Shown here in pieces: positions 24,453 through 33,292 of a stretch of 64,000 nt of DNA. How positions within the stretch are numbered: the stretch's first letter is position 1; each line of letters begins with the position of its first letter. The position numbers were made by a program, and so were the translations under genes. The notes under the pieces are model-generated. The model saw only the letters and a program-made list of their open reading frames with translations, ran no database searches and was not told the origin of the DNA. Origin of the DNA: an uncultured Prevotellaceae bacterium (GTDB lineage Bacteria; Bacteroidota; Bacteroidia; Bacteroidales; Bacteroidaceae); NCBI GenBank assembly GCA_947176535.1, contig CAMWQU010000001.1, positions 118,964-182,963 of the forward strand. Reading direction: 5' to 3'.

Positions 24453-27400
24453 TCATTTATTGCCGCGAATGATGATTTTTTGTGTCTGGCTCACCCGTTT
24501 GCTGTCGCCGCAACGCATGGTGGCCCGATAGAGATAAATGCCGGTTCCCAGTCGTCCGCCACCGCTCATGGTCAGGTTCCAGGGAACTGTCAGCACTCCC
24601 GTCGGGGTATTCACCACCTGCGAATGGCTCCACATCCGTCGCCCGGCAAAGTCGAACACTTCCAGAAGCAGTTCGCAATCGGTGCCGGGGAAATTGTAGC
24701 GAATAAGGAAATTGGTGTTGGAATGTGCCGGATTCTGACTGACGCCCAAACTGAACATCGTAGGCTTTAGATTGTCATCCACTACAAAGTCGAGTGTCGT
24801 GGTATTCAGGTTGTTCATCACATCCCAGGCCTGAAACACAAGGGAATGGTGCCCGTTGGGCAATGCCGGAATGCTATAGGCCACCGTTCCGCGGGTATTG
24901 TCCCCGAAGTCACCCGTGTAGTGGTCGTTCAGAATATAAGTGGTCTCCACGTTTCCGTCGATGGTCAGTTGCAAGTCATGTCCCAGTCCGACACCATTGT
25001 AATTGATGCCGTTCTCGTCCTGCAAGCGGGCCACAAAATAGGGAGTGGCATTCACACGACTGCCGTTCTCGAACTCCTCGGTATTGAGATAAGCATAGAT
25101 GCGGGGGCCTTCCTTGTCGCTATCGGCCGACTCGCTGATGCCTCCCACAGTAAAGTCCTCACTATATCCGTTGGCCTCCGAACTGCGGTCGTTGCTGATG
25201 GCATAGAAAACCGCCCGCCCGGCCTCGTCGCTAAAGTTGATGTCAATAGGCATGACATAGCTGATGCTGAACTTTCCGGCGACGACAGAGTCCTGACCAT
25301 TGAACAGTACTTTCTCGCGATTGGTGAACTCAAACGCGCCGTTGGTTACATTGGCATTATTCCGGCAGACAATAGTTTCCAGATTATCGTAAACACGGGC
25401 TGTCAGCACTCCGCTGAATCCCGACAGGAGCTCGCCTCCGGCATTCTCCAGATGTCCGCTCATACGAACACGCTGGCCGGCTTGCAGTTGCATGGCAGGA
25501 GCATCAGGTATATAAATACCGTTGATGCTGTCCAGCACCACACGGTTCGTCGGAGCACCAAAAGTCAGTGCCGGGTCGCCCAATAACGCATAGTGAAGTT
25601 TATTTTCTTTATGAATGGTTTCTAGCCCCAAAGTGATGAGGTCGTTCTTGGCCAAACGGATGGCGTCGCCTACCCGATAACGGCGACCACGGGCATCCGT
25701 TGCTAAAAGATAGTGCATAAACCAACGGTTCATCTGAAGATTGTTCGAAGCATACACGGTGCGGGCCGTGCTATAAAAAGCTACAGCAGCCCCTTTCTCG
25801 TTCAGGATGGCTTTCTCACCGATGTTATCCGTCAGGCCGTCAAAAGGCATCACGTCGCAGGCCGCCCCCACCCATAAAGGGAGTTTATTGCCCGTGAATG
25901 CGGCGAAGTTTTCCAATTTCAGCACGAGTTCATGCGAAAGGCAATAAGTGGCACCGTGACCGGTATAATTCATCACCAAAGCTCCTTCGTTCATCTGCTC
26001 CTTGATAATCTTTGTCACTTCCGGATAGGTATTGCTCGACAGGGTGCTTACGCGCTTATAGGCATCCCACATCACTTTGCGAACCTCCATTTCCGGATTG
26101 TCGCGGATAACGCGCTCGGCCACGTCGTCGGACATTCTCAGATGGTCGTTATTGTCGCCGTCGTCTCCCATCATGCAGATAACGTTCTTCCAGTTCCCGG
26201 CATTGGCACTGCTGAGGAACTCGATAGTCTTATCCACCAAAGCCTTGGCCTCGCTCTCAGTCGTTACGGGGAAGCGTCCGATACCGAGGTCTGTCTTGTC
26301 ATCGGTGAGTTTGCCTCCTTCTCCGTCATCCAAAAGCCCGAAATAGTCTTCCATCACATAACTCTCCGTGTCGCTGAAACTGTTCTCGCTCTCAAAGCAA
26401 AGCAGGTAGTCATCCGGCGACTTTTTCTTCCAGGCCGTAGAAATCATACGGTTATCCCAGGCACAATCGCCGAACAGAAGCAGATAGCGGGGAGCATCAT
26501 CATCGGACTCCGCACGGTCGTAAAGCATCTTCATCAGACGGCGATAGGCCGTGGCATCCGGTGTTCCACTGGAAAACTCATTGTATATCCGGTCGGCACG
26601 GACTACGAGCACCCGCAACCCATCATATATCCGATGTGCCTCGGCCAGACGCTCGGCCTGTTCCGTGAGTTTACCACTCGACGGAACGATAATAACCATA
26701 TCGGCAGGCCCCGCAGCATGAAGGTTCTGATTGGCCACCTCACCGACAACAGCCGGAAGCGGAAAGTCGTAATTCGGTTCAAAAGCTACATAACGGCGCG
26801 AGGCATCATCCACATTCACGATGTAGTGCCCACTATCCTGCGTACCTTGTACAAGGCAAGCCGGGGAACCCGGCACACCGATGCGCATCACCTGCAAACC
26901 CGAACCCGTAACATCAAACTGCGCAGGATGAGCAGCAGTCCCGGAGAAAGCAACGTACCCCTCATAAGGTTTCAGCGCACGGGTATAATGCAGAGCCAGA
27001 TAATCGAGACGGGCATCATTACCTTTTGTACTGGTCAATTTTACAGTCCACGCATTGCCCGACCTATACGAACTGACATCCGTAGTCCGTACCGATTGCG
27101 TTCCGTAAATGTACTTACTGGTGGACGACAGCGTCATCACCGGCAACGTTCTCCCGTTCACCGCCGGAGTCACTTGGGTAGAAGTGGGAGCCCCCGCCGT
27201 GAAAGCAATCGTCAGACTTTCTTTCTCATTCATGCTCCCCGGTGCCGAGAGCGTATAGGTATGACTGTTGGTCGTGGCGTAATTCACATTCTCATACAAA
27301 TTCCGTCCGCTATGGAACCACGCAAATTCGTCTTTCTCATACAACGTATGATCGGTAAACGATTGATAGGTCTTCACGGGAGTAAGCTCCGCAGTCACGG

Positions 27401-28226
27401 TCTCCATACGGCCGGGAGCATCCGTTTCCGTCAGAAAATAACAGGCCTGCGTTGCGTAAGGATTGAATACACGCGTATTGCCCGTCCAATACAACAATCC
27501 ATTGCCCCAGAAGAGCCATGTATCGGCATTTGCCTTGTAAAGAGGCACTTCCTCCAAATCGTCAAACTCATTCTCCGGCTCCGAAACCTCGCTCAGGCGA
27601 TGACCTCCATACCCATAGAGCCGCATATTATCGGGATTCGCAAATCCCATACCTTTAAGCATACTGCGGGTCAGGCGATATATACCGTCCGACGTGATGG
27701 CGATTTTCACCCAGCGTCCCGAGGCCAGCACGCTATTGCGCGTATAACGCTCTGCGGGTGCTACCGCCTTTTTCAGGCTCCGCGCACCATGCTGCGGGGC
27801 CACTTTCGCTACCGGAGTTATGGTTATGCTTGCGCTAAGCAGTTTCCGGTAATTGTTTCCCTTCTTGACAAGCGGCACGAAAGCCACATCAAGCATTCCT
27901 TGTTTACGGCATACGCTGACGGAACTATGTATCTGTAACGTTTCGGCTATCGGGGTTCCTATACGTTTCAGTCTACGCATCTCGTCTGCCGTAAGCGGTG
28001 CCCATTCGGGATATTCCACGGCAACCGTATAGTCGTACCGGCGATAATCACTTTCCAAAGGAATAACCTCCATATAAACGGGCAGAACGGAGTCAATGCG
28101 CAACTCGTCCCAGTTCAGCGTAGTGATATGCTGACCGTTCACGACATAAGGGAAGAACATAAGGAAACAGGAAAGCAGCAACAACCACTTTCTTCCGTTC
28201 ATCCTTATGTGTTTCAAACCGTTCAT
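24453..28226 (-). CDS. porU: Type IX secretion system sortase PorU (C25 peptidase family)
   Basis: A 1257-residue protein, the usual size for PorU. A signal peptide ends near residue 31 (VVNGQ). The gingipain-like C25 domain lies at about 520-890 (MVIIVPSSGKLTEQAERLAEA onward), with candidate catalytic His757 in NYTGHGATYC and Cys790 in VGAACDVMPFDG. A beta-rich region and a T9SS-type C-terminal domain (FDFAGRRMW, GTGIYLYRA) follow. PorU removes the C-terminal signal of T9SS cargo and attaches the protein to A-LPS. It starts 4 bases after the FAH-family stop and precedes porV by 51 bases. Confidence 0.93.
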   Translation of the reverse strand: MNGLKHIRMNGRKWLLLLSCFLMFFPYVVNGQHITTLNWDELRIDSVLPVYMEVIPLESDYRRYDYTVAVEYPEWAPLTADEMRRLKRIGTPIAETLQIHSSVSVCRKQGMLDVAFVPLVKKGNNYRKLLSASITITPVAKVAPQHGARSLKKAVAPAERYTRNSVLASGRWVKIAITSDGIYRLTRSMLKGMGFANPDNMRLYGYGGHRLSEVSEPENEFDDLEEVPLYKANADTWLFWGNGLLYWTGNTRVFNPYATQACYFLTETDAPGRMETVTAELTPVKTYQSFTDHTLYEKDEFAWFHSGRNLYENVNYATTNSHTYTLSAPGSMNEKESLTIAFTAGAPTSTQVTPAVNGRTLPVMTLSSTSKYIYGTQSVRTTDVSSYRSGNAWTVKLTSTKGNDARLDYLALHYTRALKPYEGYVAFSGTAAHPAQFDVTGSGLQVMRIGVPGSPACLVQGTQDSGHYIVNVDDASRRYVAFEPNYDFPLPAVVGEVANQNLHAAGPADMVIIVPSSGKLTEQAERLAEAHRIYDGLRVLVVRADRIYNEFSSGTPDATAYRRLMKMLYDRAESDDDAPRYLLLFGDCAWDNRMISTAWKKKSPDDYLLCFESENSFSDTESYVMEDYFGLLDDGEGGKLTDDKTDLGIGRFPVTTESEAKALVDKTIEFLSSANAGNWKNVICMMGDDGDNNDHLRMSDDVAERVIRDNPEMEVRKVMWDAYKRVSTLSSNTYPEVTKIIKEQMNEGALVMNYTGHGATYCLSHELVLKLENFAAFTGNKLPLWVGAACDVMPFDGLTDNIGEKAILNEKGAAVAFYSTARTVYASNNLQMNRWFMHYLLATDARGRRYRVGDAIRLAKNDLITLGLETIHKENKLHYALLGDPALTFGAPTNRVVLDSINGIYIPDAPAMQLQAGQRVRMSGHLENAGGELLSGFSGVLTARVYDNLETIVCRNNANVTNGAFEFTNREKVLFNGQDSVVAGKFSISYVMPIDINFSDEAGRAVFYAISNDRSSEANGYSEDFTVGGISESADSDKEGPRIYAYLNTEEFENGSRVNATPYFVARLQDENGINYNGVGLGHDLQLTIDGNVETTYILNDHYTGDFGDNTRGTVAYSIPALPNGHHSLVFQAWDVMNNLNTTTLDFVVDDNLKPTMFSLGVSQNPAHSNTNFLIRYNFPGTDCELLLEVFDFAGRRMWSHSQVVNTPTGVLTVPWNLTMSGGGRLGTGIYLYRATMRCGDSKRVSQTQKIIIRGNK

Positions 28227-28230
28227 GCGC

Positions 28231-28848
28231 TCACCTTACATAGAAATCCAATACTTTCTTATCTTCGAGATAACCCTCCAGATGGTCATTCTCCTGCACA
28301 GGGCCCACACCCACCGGGGTACCCGTATAAATGAGGTCTCCCATTTTCAGCGTAAAGAAGCGACTGATGTAAGACACAACCTCATCCACTCTGTACAGCA
28401 TATCCGCCGTATGCCCCCGCTGTACTGTCTCTCCATTCTTGTCAAGACGGAAATGAATGTCCTGTATGTCGGGCAGTTCATCCAACTTCTGCATATCTCC
28501 AATCACGGCACTGCCATCAAACCCCTTACTCAGTTCCCACGGCAATCCGCCGGCACGCAATTTGTGTTGCAGGTCTCTTGCCGTAAAATCAATGCCCACA
28601 GTCACTTGATCATAGTAGCGATGCGCCCACCGCTGCGCGATGCTGCGCCCCAACCTGCATATCCGTATCACCAGCTCCGCCTCGTAGTCGCACTGCCGCG
28701 TGTAATCGGGAATAAAGAACGGCTTACCTCCGCTCAGCAACGCCGAATCGGGTTTGGTGAAGATTACGGGTTCCTCTCTCTTTATTAACGCACCCTCAAG
28801 CTCTTTATTGTGCTCCGGGTAATTGAGTCCTACACAAAAGATTTTCAT
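28231..28848 (-). CDS. Fumarylacetoacetate hydrolase (FAH) family protein
   Basis: A 205-residue protein from ATG 28848 (MKIFCVGLNYPEHNKEL). EEPVIFTKPDSALL, DYEAELVIRI, TVGIDFTARDLQ and IYTGTPVGVGPV are conserved segments of the FAH fold, with metal ligands expected in the first two. The family covers acylpyruvases, oxaloacetate decarboxylases and related enzymes; the substrate cannot be set from sequence. The in-frame Met at 28902 lies beyond the promoter at 28858-28888, so the shorter form is preferred. Confidence 0.88.
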   Translation of the reverse strand: MKIFCVGLNYPEHNKELEGALIKREEPVIFTKPDSALLSGGKPFFIPDYTRQCDYEAELVIRICRLGRSIAQRWAHRYYDQVTVGIDFTARDLQHKLRAGGLPWELSKGFDGSAVIGDMQKLDELPDIQDIHFRLDKNGETVQRGHTADMLYRVDEVVSYISRFFTLKMGDLIYTGTPVGVGPVQENDHLEGYLEDKKVLDFYVR

Positions 28849-28857
28849 ACCTAACCG

Positions 28858-28888
28858 CAAATATACAAAATGCCTGCCAAACTGCAAA
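28858..28888 (-). promoter_or_regulatory. Promoter of the FAH-porU-porV-ispF unit
   Basis: On the minus strand TTTG (28885-28888), a 19-base spacer and TATATTTG (28858-28865). The ATG begins 9 bases after the box, so the leader is very short. Confidence 0.55.
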
Positions 28889-28920
28889 GACGCGTCCAAC
28901 ATTTCTGCCGGACGCGTCTT
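28887..28920 (-). terminator. Terminator of the rplM-rpsI-rpsB-tsf operon
   Basis: AAGACGCGTCC and GGACGCGTCTT form an 11-bp stem with a 12-base loop, 27 bases after the tsf stop. It abuts the -33 box of the FAH promoter. Confidence 0.75.
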
Positions 28921-28946
28921 ATATGAGTGATTAAAGAATCTGTATG

Positions 28947-29939
28947 TTACTCAGCACGAAGTGTGAAGCGCTTGAAAGCGAGAACCGTGAGATCCTTATC
29001 TACAGACTTCAGATACTGCTCAACAGTCATGTTCTTGTCCCAGATGTACTCCTGACTGAGCAGGCAGTTCTCTTTCAGGAACTTGTTCAGACGACCCTTG
29101 GCAATATTCTGAATCATAGCCTCGGGCAGGTTGGCAGCCTTCTCGGCACTTACGGTAGCAATGATTTCCTTGGCGCGGGCCACATCCTCGGCTGTAATCC
29201 AGCCCTTGCCCATATTGCTCTCCATGTGATCCTCGCTGTCCACGTGTGCGGGGTTGATGCCGGCCTTGCGCAGTGCAGCCTCTACAGCCTTGTGTACCTG
29301 CTCTTCCTTGGTCTTCTCAACAGCAACGTTGAACTCGTTGTCCTTCACTTCCTGAGAAACGCCGCTCTCATCAACTGCCACGGGAGCAGCACTGGCAATC
29401 TGCATGGCAATGTTCTTGCCGACATTCTCGTCCTCAACGTTCTTGTTCAGAGCGAGCATGGTGCAGAGACCGTTGCGGTTCATGTGGTTATAGGTAGCGA
29501 TGGTCTCGCCCTCGATGGTCTGATAACCGTCAAGTTCCATCTTCTCACCGGTGATACCGCTACGTGCTACGACAGCGTCCTGTACGGTACCCTCGCCCAT
29601 GGGCAGAGCCTTCACCTCTTCGAGCGTCTTGCACTTGTTGGCCACTGCAGCGTCGAGAATCTGCTGAGTCAGAGCCACGAAGTCGGCATTAGCGGCTACG
29701 AAGTCGGTTTCACACTTCAAGGCGATGATTGCGCCGAAACCGTCGGCAGCCTTCACCAACACACAACCCTCGGCAGCGTCGCGGTCGCAACGTTTTGCAG
29801 CCACAGCCTGTCCCTTCTTACGGAGGATTGCAACAGCACCGTCCATGTCGTCAGCCTCAGCCAAAGCCTTCTTACAGTCAGCCAAACCGGCACCCGTCAT
29901 TTCGCGGAGCTTCTTGATATCGTTCATTGTTACGTCCAT
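28947..29939 (-). CDS. tsf: Elongation factor Ts
   Basis: A 330-residue guanine nucleotide exchange factor for EF-Tu. The UBA-like N-terminus (IKKLREMTGAGLADCKKALAE) and the exchange motif AIIALKCETDFVAANADFVAL (within residues 72-92) are clear, followed by the two dimerisation halves (LNKNVEDENVGKNIAMQIA). Met 29939 is taken as start; Met at 29927 is an alternative. rpsB is just upstream, the near-universal arrangement. Confidence 0.96.
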   Translation of the reverse strand: MDVTMNDIKKLREMTGAGLADCKKALAEADDMDGAVAILRKKGQAVAAKRCDRDAAEGCVLVKAADGFGAIIALKCETDFVAANADFVALTQQILDAAVANKCKTLEEVKALPMGEGTVQDAVVARSGITGEKMELDGYQTIEGETIATYNHMNRNGLCTMLALNKNVEDENVGKNIAMQIASAAPVAVDESGVSQEVKDNEFNVAVEKTKEEQVHKAVEAALRKAGINPAHVDSEDHMESNMGKGWITAEDVARAKEIIATVSAEKAANLPEAMIQNIAKGRLNKFLKENCLLSQEYIWDKNMTVEQYLKSVDKDLTVLAFKRFTLRAE

Positions 29940-29987
29940 AGTACAGTCAATTACGAAATTAGTAATTATGAATAACTCTCGTGCAGA

Positions 29988-30788
29988 TTATTCTGCTGCC
30001 TCTTCGGCGGGAGCGTTTTCTGCCTCTTCCTCGTCGGCATCCTCAGCCTTGCGGCCGTCTTTCTGACTGGCAGCAGCGGCGTCGGCATCAGCTTTCTCAA
30101 CCTTGCGCTCTTCCACGCCCTCGTTGATGGCAGCGCACAATGCGTCGAGGATTACCTCGATGCTCTTTGCAGAGTCATCATTTGCGGGGATTACGAAGTC
30201 TACGTTGTCGGGATTGCTGTTGGTATCCACCATAGCAAATACGGGAATACCCAGACGATTAGCCTCGCGAACGGCAATCTGCTCTTTCAGAACGTCCACG
30301 ATGAAGAGTGCGCTCGGCAGACGGCTCAGGTCGGCAATGCTTCCGAGGTTCTTCTCCAACTTGGCACGCTGGCGGGTAACCTGCAGCAACTCACGCTTCG
30401 AGAGGTTGCTGTACGTACCGTCGGCAATCAGTTTGTCGATAGTAGCCATCTTCTTCACAGCCTTGCGGATGGTGGGGAAGTTGGTGAGCATACCACCGGG
30501 CCAACGCTCAATAACGTAGGGCATATTCACGCTGGCAGCCTTTTCGGCGATTACGCTCTTGGCCTGTTTCTTTGTTGCAACGAACAGTATTTTTCTGCCG
30601 CTCTTGGCAATCTGCTTCATAGCCTCGGCAGCCTCATCGATCTTGTTTACAGTCTTGTGCAGGTCGATGATGTGAATGCCATTGCGCTCCATGAAGATAT
30701 AGGGAGCCATGGCGGGATTCCATTTTCTCTTGAGGTGACCGAAGTGACAACCGGCCTCCAACAGTTGGTCAAAATTAGTTCTTGACAT
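29988..30788 (-). CDS. rpsB: 30S ribosomal protein S2
   Basis: A 266-residue protein. LLEAGCHFGHLKRKWNP, RNGIHIIDLHKT, WPGGMLTNF and VDTNSNPDNVDFVIPANDDS are canonical S2 segments. The C-terminal 40 residues are an Ala/Glu/Asp-rich low-complexity tail (EDADEEEAENAPAEEAAE), longer than in many phyla but common in Bacteroidota. It lies between rpsI and tsf. Confidence 0.97.
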   Translation of the reverse strand: MSRTNFDQLLEAGCHFGHLKRKWNPAMAPYIFMERNGIHIIDLHKTVNKIDEAAEAMKQIAKSGRKILFVATKKQAKSVIAEKAASVNMPYVIERWPGGMLTNFPTIRKAVKKMATIDKLIADGTYSNLSKRELLQVTRQRAKLEKNLGSIADLSRLPSALFIVDVLKEQIAVREANRLGIPVFAMVDTNSNPDNVDFVIPANDDSAKSIEVILDALCAAINEGVEERKVEKADADAAAASQKDGRKAEDADEEEAENAPAEEAAE

Positions 30789-30908
30789 AGTTTTCTTTTG
30801 TTTTTGTTGTGTTTACTTTCTTTTGAATCTTTAGTCAGACAATCCACGGGTAGTCCCCCGATTATTAGGAGTCGCGCGGATTTAGATACTAAACTTCGCA
30901 GTTTCCAA

Positions 30909-31295
30909 TTAACGCTTGCTGAACTGGAAGCGACGACGTGCCTTCGGACGTCCGGGCTTCTTACGTTCAACCTCACGGCTGTCGCGGGTCATGAAGCCTT
31001 CGGCACGGAGTGCCTTCTTATCCTCGGCGTTGATTTTCACCAGTGCGCGGGCGATAGCCAGACGCAGAGCCTGAGACTGACCGGTGTAGCCGCCACCTGC
31101 GAGATTTACTTTGATGTCATACTTCTCAACTGCATCAACGGTGGTCAGCGGCTGCTTCACCACGAACTGCAGGATGGAGCTGGGGAAATATTCCGTGAGG
31201 TCACGCTTGTTGATGGTAATCTTTCCAGTACCCTCGGTTACATATATGCGGGCAACGGCGCTCTTGCGGCGGCCCAGTGCATTAACTACTTCCAT
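30909..31295 (-). CDS. rpsI: 30S ribosomal protein S9
   Basis: A 128-residue protein with NALGRRKSAVARIYV near the N-terminus, GGGYTGQSQALRLAIARALV in the middle and the basic C-terminal tail ending QFSKR, whose last residues reach the P site. It directly follows rplM (11 bases), the conserved L13-S9 pair. The 120 bases to rpsB contain a GC-rich inverted repeat but no -7 box. Confidence 0.97.
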   Translation of the reverse strand: MEVVNALGRRKSAVARIYVTEGTGKITINKRDLTEYFPSSILQFVVKQPLTTVDAVEKYDIKVNLAGGGYTGQSQALRLAIARALVKINAEDKKALRAEGFMTRDSREVERKKPGRPKARRRFQFSKR

Positions 31296-31306
31296 CGCTG
31301 TCTGTT

Positions 31307-31768
31307 TTATTTGTAGAGGTTAATATCGATTGCTTTGGGGCTCTGAGCCTCGTGTTTGTGGTCGGCACCTTCGTAGATATAAAGGTTACCGAGAATGTGG
31401 TGGGCCAACTTGTTCTTGGGCAACATTCCCTTCACAACTTTCCGGATCAACTTCTCATAACCGTTCTTCTTGGCGAGAATGCTGGCGGGAGTGTGTTCCT
31501 TCTGACCGCCGGGATAACCGGAGTAGGTCAGGTAAATGCGGTCGGTCATTTTGCTGCCGGTCAGGACAATCTTGTCCGCATTCACGATAATTACGTTGTC
31601 ACCGCAATCCACGTTGGGCGTGAAATTGGGCTTGTACTTACCTCTCAACAGTTTTGACACTTTCGAGCACATGCGTCCCAGCACCTGATCGGTAGCGTCC
31701 ACTACCACCCATTCCTTGGTAGCTGTCACTTTGTTCACGTTTGTAGTCTTCTGACTCAGTGTGTTCAT
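31307..31768 (-). CDS. rplM: 50S ribosomal protein L13
   Basis: A 153-residue protein: EWVVVDATDQVLGRMCSKVSKLLRGK, CGDNVIIVNADKIVLTGSK and GMLPKNKLAHHILGNLYIYEG are standard L13 motifs. It is the first gene of the rplM-rpsI-rpsB-tsf operon. A leader of about 165 bases precedes it (see 31769-31935). Confidence 0.97.
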   Translation of the reverse strand: MNTLSQKTTNVNKVTATKEWVVVDATDQVLGRMCSKVSKLLRGKYKPNFTPNVDCGDNVIIVNADKIVLTGSKMTDRIYLTYSGYPGGQKEHTPASILAKKNGYEKLIRKVVKGMLPKNKLAHHILGNLYIYEGADHKHEAQSPKAIDINLYK

Positions 31769-31935
31769 TTTCGTTGTTTCTTTATTTGTTCGTTATTACA
31801 CATTTAATTATGGCGGACGCACTTTCCGTACCTCTCAACCAAATCCCTGCGATTCCCGAACCGCCCGCCCAGGCCAATGGTAACGGACTATTCACACGCA
31901 GTTTGGGGGTCTAAGGAGAACCCCAGATAATAATC
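31769..31935 (-). promoter_or_regulatory. Long structured 5-prime leader of rplM, candidate ribosomal-protein leader
   Basis: Between the promoter and the rplM start lie about 165 bases without a coding frame. The transcript would contain GGGGT/ACCCC near its start and CGGA/TCCG around AAGTGCG nearer the gene. Autoregulatory leaders of ribosomal protein operons are often found in this position; which protein would bind is not shown by the sequence. Confidence 0.4.
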
Positions 31936-31941
31936 GGCGTA

Positions 31942-31972
31942 CAAAGGTACTACTTTTTATTCACTCTACAAA
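31942..31972 (-). promoter_or_regulatory. Promoter of the rplM operon
   Basis: On the minus strand TTTG (31969-31972), 19-base spacer, TACCTTTG (31942-31949). Confidence 0.6.
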
Positions 31973-32024
31973 AATATTTGAGACGAAATATGTAAACTTC
32001 TCATTTTTTGTCTTTACGGAAGTG

Positions 32025-32046
32025 TAAAAAAGGATGCCGACGGCAT
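32025..32046 (-). terminator. Probable terminator after the HTH regulator gene
   Basis: On the minus strand the short palindrome ATGCCGTCGGCAT (32034-32046) is followed by CCTTTTTT. A stronger inverted repeat without a T run, GACGAGCGCA/TGCGCTCGTC, lies at 32080-32113, closer to the stop at 32121. Confidence 0.55.
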
Positions 32047-32120
32047 TTGTGAGGCTGCCACAAGGGCCTGCCGATAAGAGACGAGCGCACCCGGAACGGC
32101 GGCTGCGCTCGTCGGATTAG

Positions 32121-32402
32121 TCAGAGATTCAGATAGGTTTTCAGCACTTCGACATACTCTTCAAAGGCCCTCTGCCCCTCCGAAGTTATCGAACAGGTCG
32201 TGCGGGGACGTTTGCCGAGCATTCCCTTCTCCACCGAGATATATCCGGCGGAAGAGAGTTTGTCAAGCTGAACACTCAGGTTTCCGGCTGTCGATTCGGT
32301 TTTCTCTTTGAGATAAACAAAATCTGCTTCCTCGACATTCATCAGAATGGACATTATGGCAAGCCGGAGCTGCGAATGCAGAAGCGGATTCAATTCTTTC
32401 AT
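32121..32402 (-). CDS. Winged-helix transcriptional regulator (MarR/ArsR-like HTH)
   Basis: A 93-residue DNA-binding protein consisting of one winged helix: LLHSQLRLAIMSILMN, then VYLKEKTESTAGNLSVQLDKLSSAGYISVEK as turn and recognition helix, and a wing with KRPRTTCSITSEGQRAFEEYV. It has no sensor domain. Its ATG overlaps the stop of the membrane-protein gene in an ATGA. Such pairs are widespread in Bacteroidota. It is the obvious candidate to bind the two GGTTTAT-TTT-ATAAACC palindromes at the head of the operon. Confidence 0.88.
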   Translation of the reverse strand: MKELNPLLHSQLRLAIMSILMNVEEADFVYLKEKTESTAGNLSVQLDKLSSAGYISVEKGMLGKRPRTTCSITSEGQRAFEEYVEVLKTYLNL

Positions 32403-33022
32403 TCCCGCTTCGCTTTACGGTTGAGAATGTGACCGGGAACAATCATCATCGCCACAAAAGCGAGAATGAACAGCGGCTGAAACCAATTCGCATGAAGCAC
32501 GATGCCGCCCGCAATACAGCATATCGTAAGGATGCCTATAAGCAGACCGGTAAGACCGCCCATAATAAGACTATCTTCCTTGATGAGAATACCTTGAGCG
32601 ATTTCGGCAAAGGGAACAACGATAAGCGGATAGGCCAACATGGCACCCCAACAGTCGTTCCCGGTGAGGCATTGCAGGATGAGGCAAACGACGGCAACCC
32701 AAATGGGGGATGAACCGGCAATGGCCCACAACTCCGATGTCGCCCTGTCCGTAAACGTCCTTACGCCTCTTTCTCGGAGCTGTTTACGAGACATGGCACG
32801 AGTGGCGACACCTCCGACCAGCGGCATCATAAACCATAGAAAGTTCCATGCGCTCTGACGGGTGATGGCAAGTAAAACCCATACGAGAATGGCTATAAAC
32901 ACAGCAAGGTACCCCCACATCAGCAGAATGTTGCCATCATCGAGATAGCGTTCTTTGGTACGGGCAATCATTGAAGTGATAACTTCGAGACTCTCTTTTT
33001 CAGTAAGTTTTCTGTCTTCCAT
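32399..33022 (-). CDS. Integral membrane protein paired with the HTH regulator
   Basis: A 207-residue protein. The N-terminal 30 residues are hydrophilic (MEDRKLTEKESLEVITSMIA), followed by about six membrane segments, roughly at residues 33-53, 58-75, 103-120, 125-145, 155-178 and 182-200, and a short basic C-terminus. It looks like the membrane component often co-encoded with small PadR- or ArsR-type regulators in this phylum. Transport or sensing are both possible; no catalytic motif is visible. Confidence 0.8.
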   Translation of the reverse strand: MEDRKLTEKESLEVITSMIARTKERYLDDGNILLMWGYLAVFIAILVWVLLAITRQSAWNFLWFMMPLVGGVATRAMSRKQLRERGVRTFTDRATSELWAIAGSSPIWVAVVCLILQCLTGNDCWGAMLAYPLIVVPFAEIAQGILIKEDSLIMGGLTGLLIGILTICCIAGGIVLHANWFQPLFILAFVAMMIVPGHILNRKAKRE

Positions 33023-33050
33023 ATCGAGGAATGTTTAGCGTTTGATATTC

Positions 33051-33067
33051 GGTTTATTTTATAAACC
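33051..33067. promoter_or_regulatory. Candidate operator 1 (perfect palindrome in the leader)
   Basis: GGTTTATTTTATAAACC: 7-bp arms GGTTTAT/ATAAACC around TTT. It lies about 45 bases downstream of the predicted transcription start and 29 bases before the membrane-protein ATG. An identical copy is exactly 80 bases upstream. Confidence 0.65.
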
Positions 33068-33118
33068 ATTCAATATTGAAAAAAGAGCGGTCGCGCGATT
33101 CCGCTCTCGATTCAAGGG

Positions 33119-33150
33119 CAAAGTTAATAAGGTTTATTTTATAAACCAAA
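33119..33150 (-). promoter_or_regulatory. Promoter of the membrane protein/HTH operon
   Basis: On the minus strand TTTG (33147-33150), 20-base spacer, TAACTTTG (33119-33126). The spacer is occupied by candidate operator 2. Confidence 0.65.
33131..33147. promoter_or_regulatory. Candidate operator 2 (perfect palindrome between -33 and -7 boxes)
   Basis: A second exact copy of the palindrome at 33051-33067. Its position inside the promoter spacer would let a bound dimer exclude RNA polymerase. The downstream-encoded HTH protein is the likely ligand, by position only. Confidence 0.7.
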
Positions 33151-33249
33151 TTTTCCCGACACTTTTTCTATTCTTTTTTACGATTAAGAACCTTTGCGTT
33201 TCTCTTACAGAGGCGAAGAAAGACGGCGAAAGAAAACATACCTTATATA

Positions 33250-33292
33250 TAACGTACGCGCGAGCGCATCGCGCGCACACACGCACGCATAT
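33250..33292. other. Alternating purine-pyrimidine tract
   Basis: Rich in CG, CA and GC dinucleotides (ACGTACGCGCGAGCGC, GCGCGCACACACGCACGC). It directly abuts the family C array at 33292-33385. Such tracts can adopt Z-form DNA under supercoiling. A similar CG/CA-rich stretch abuts the family C array near 53296-53325. Confidence 0.6.

Noticed and set aside
25932..27938. 668-codon plus-strand frame inside porU
   Set aside because: Antisense to a well-supported sortase gene; Arg/His-rich, no motifs.
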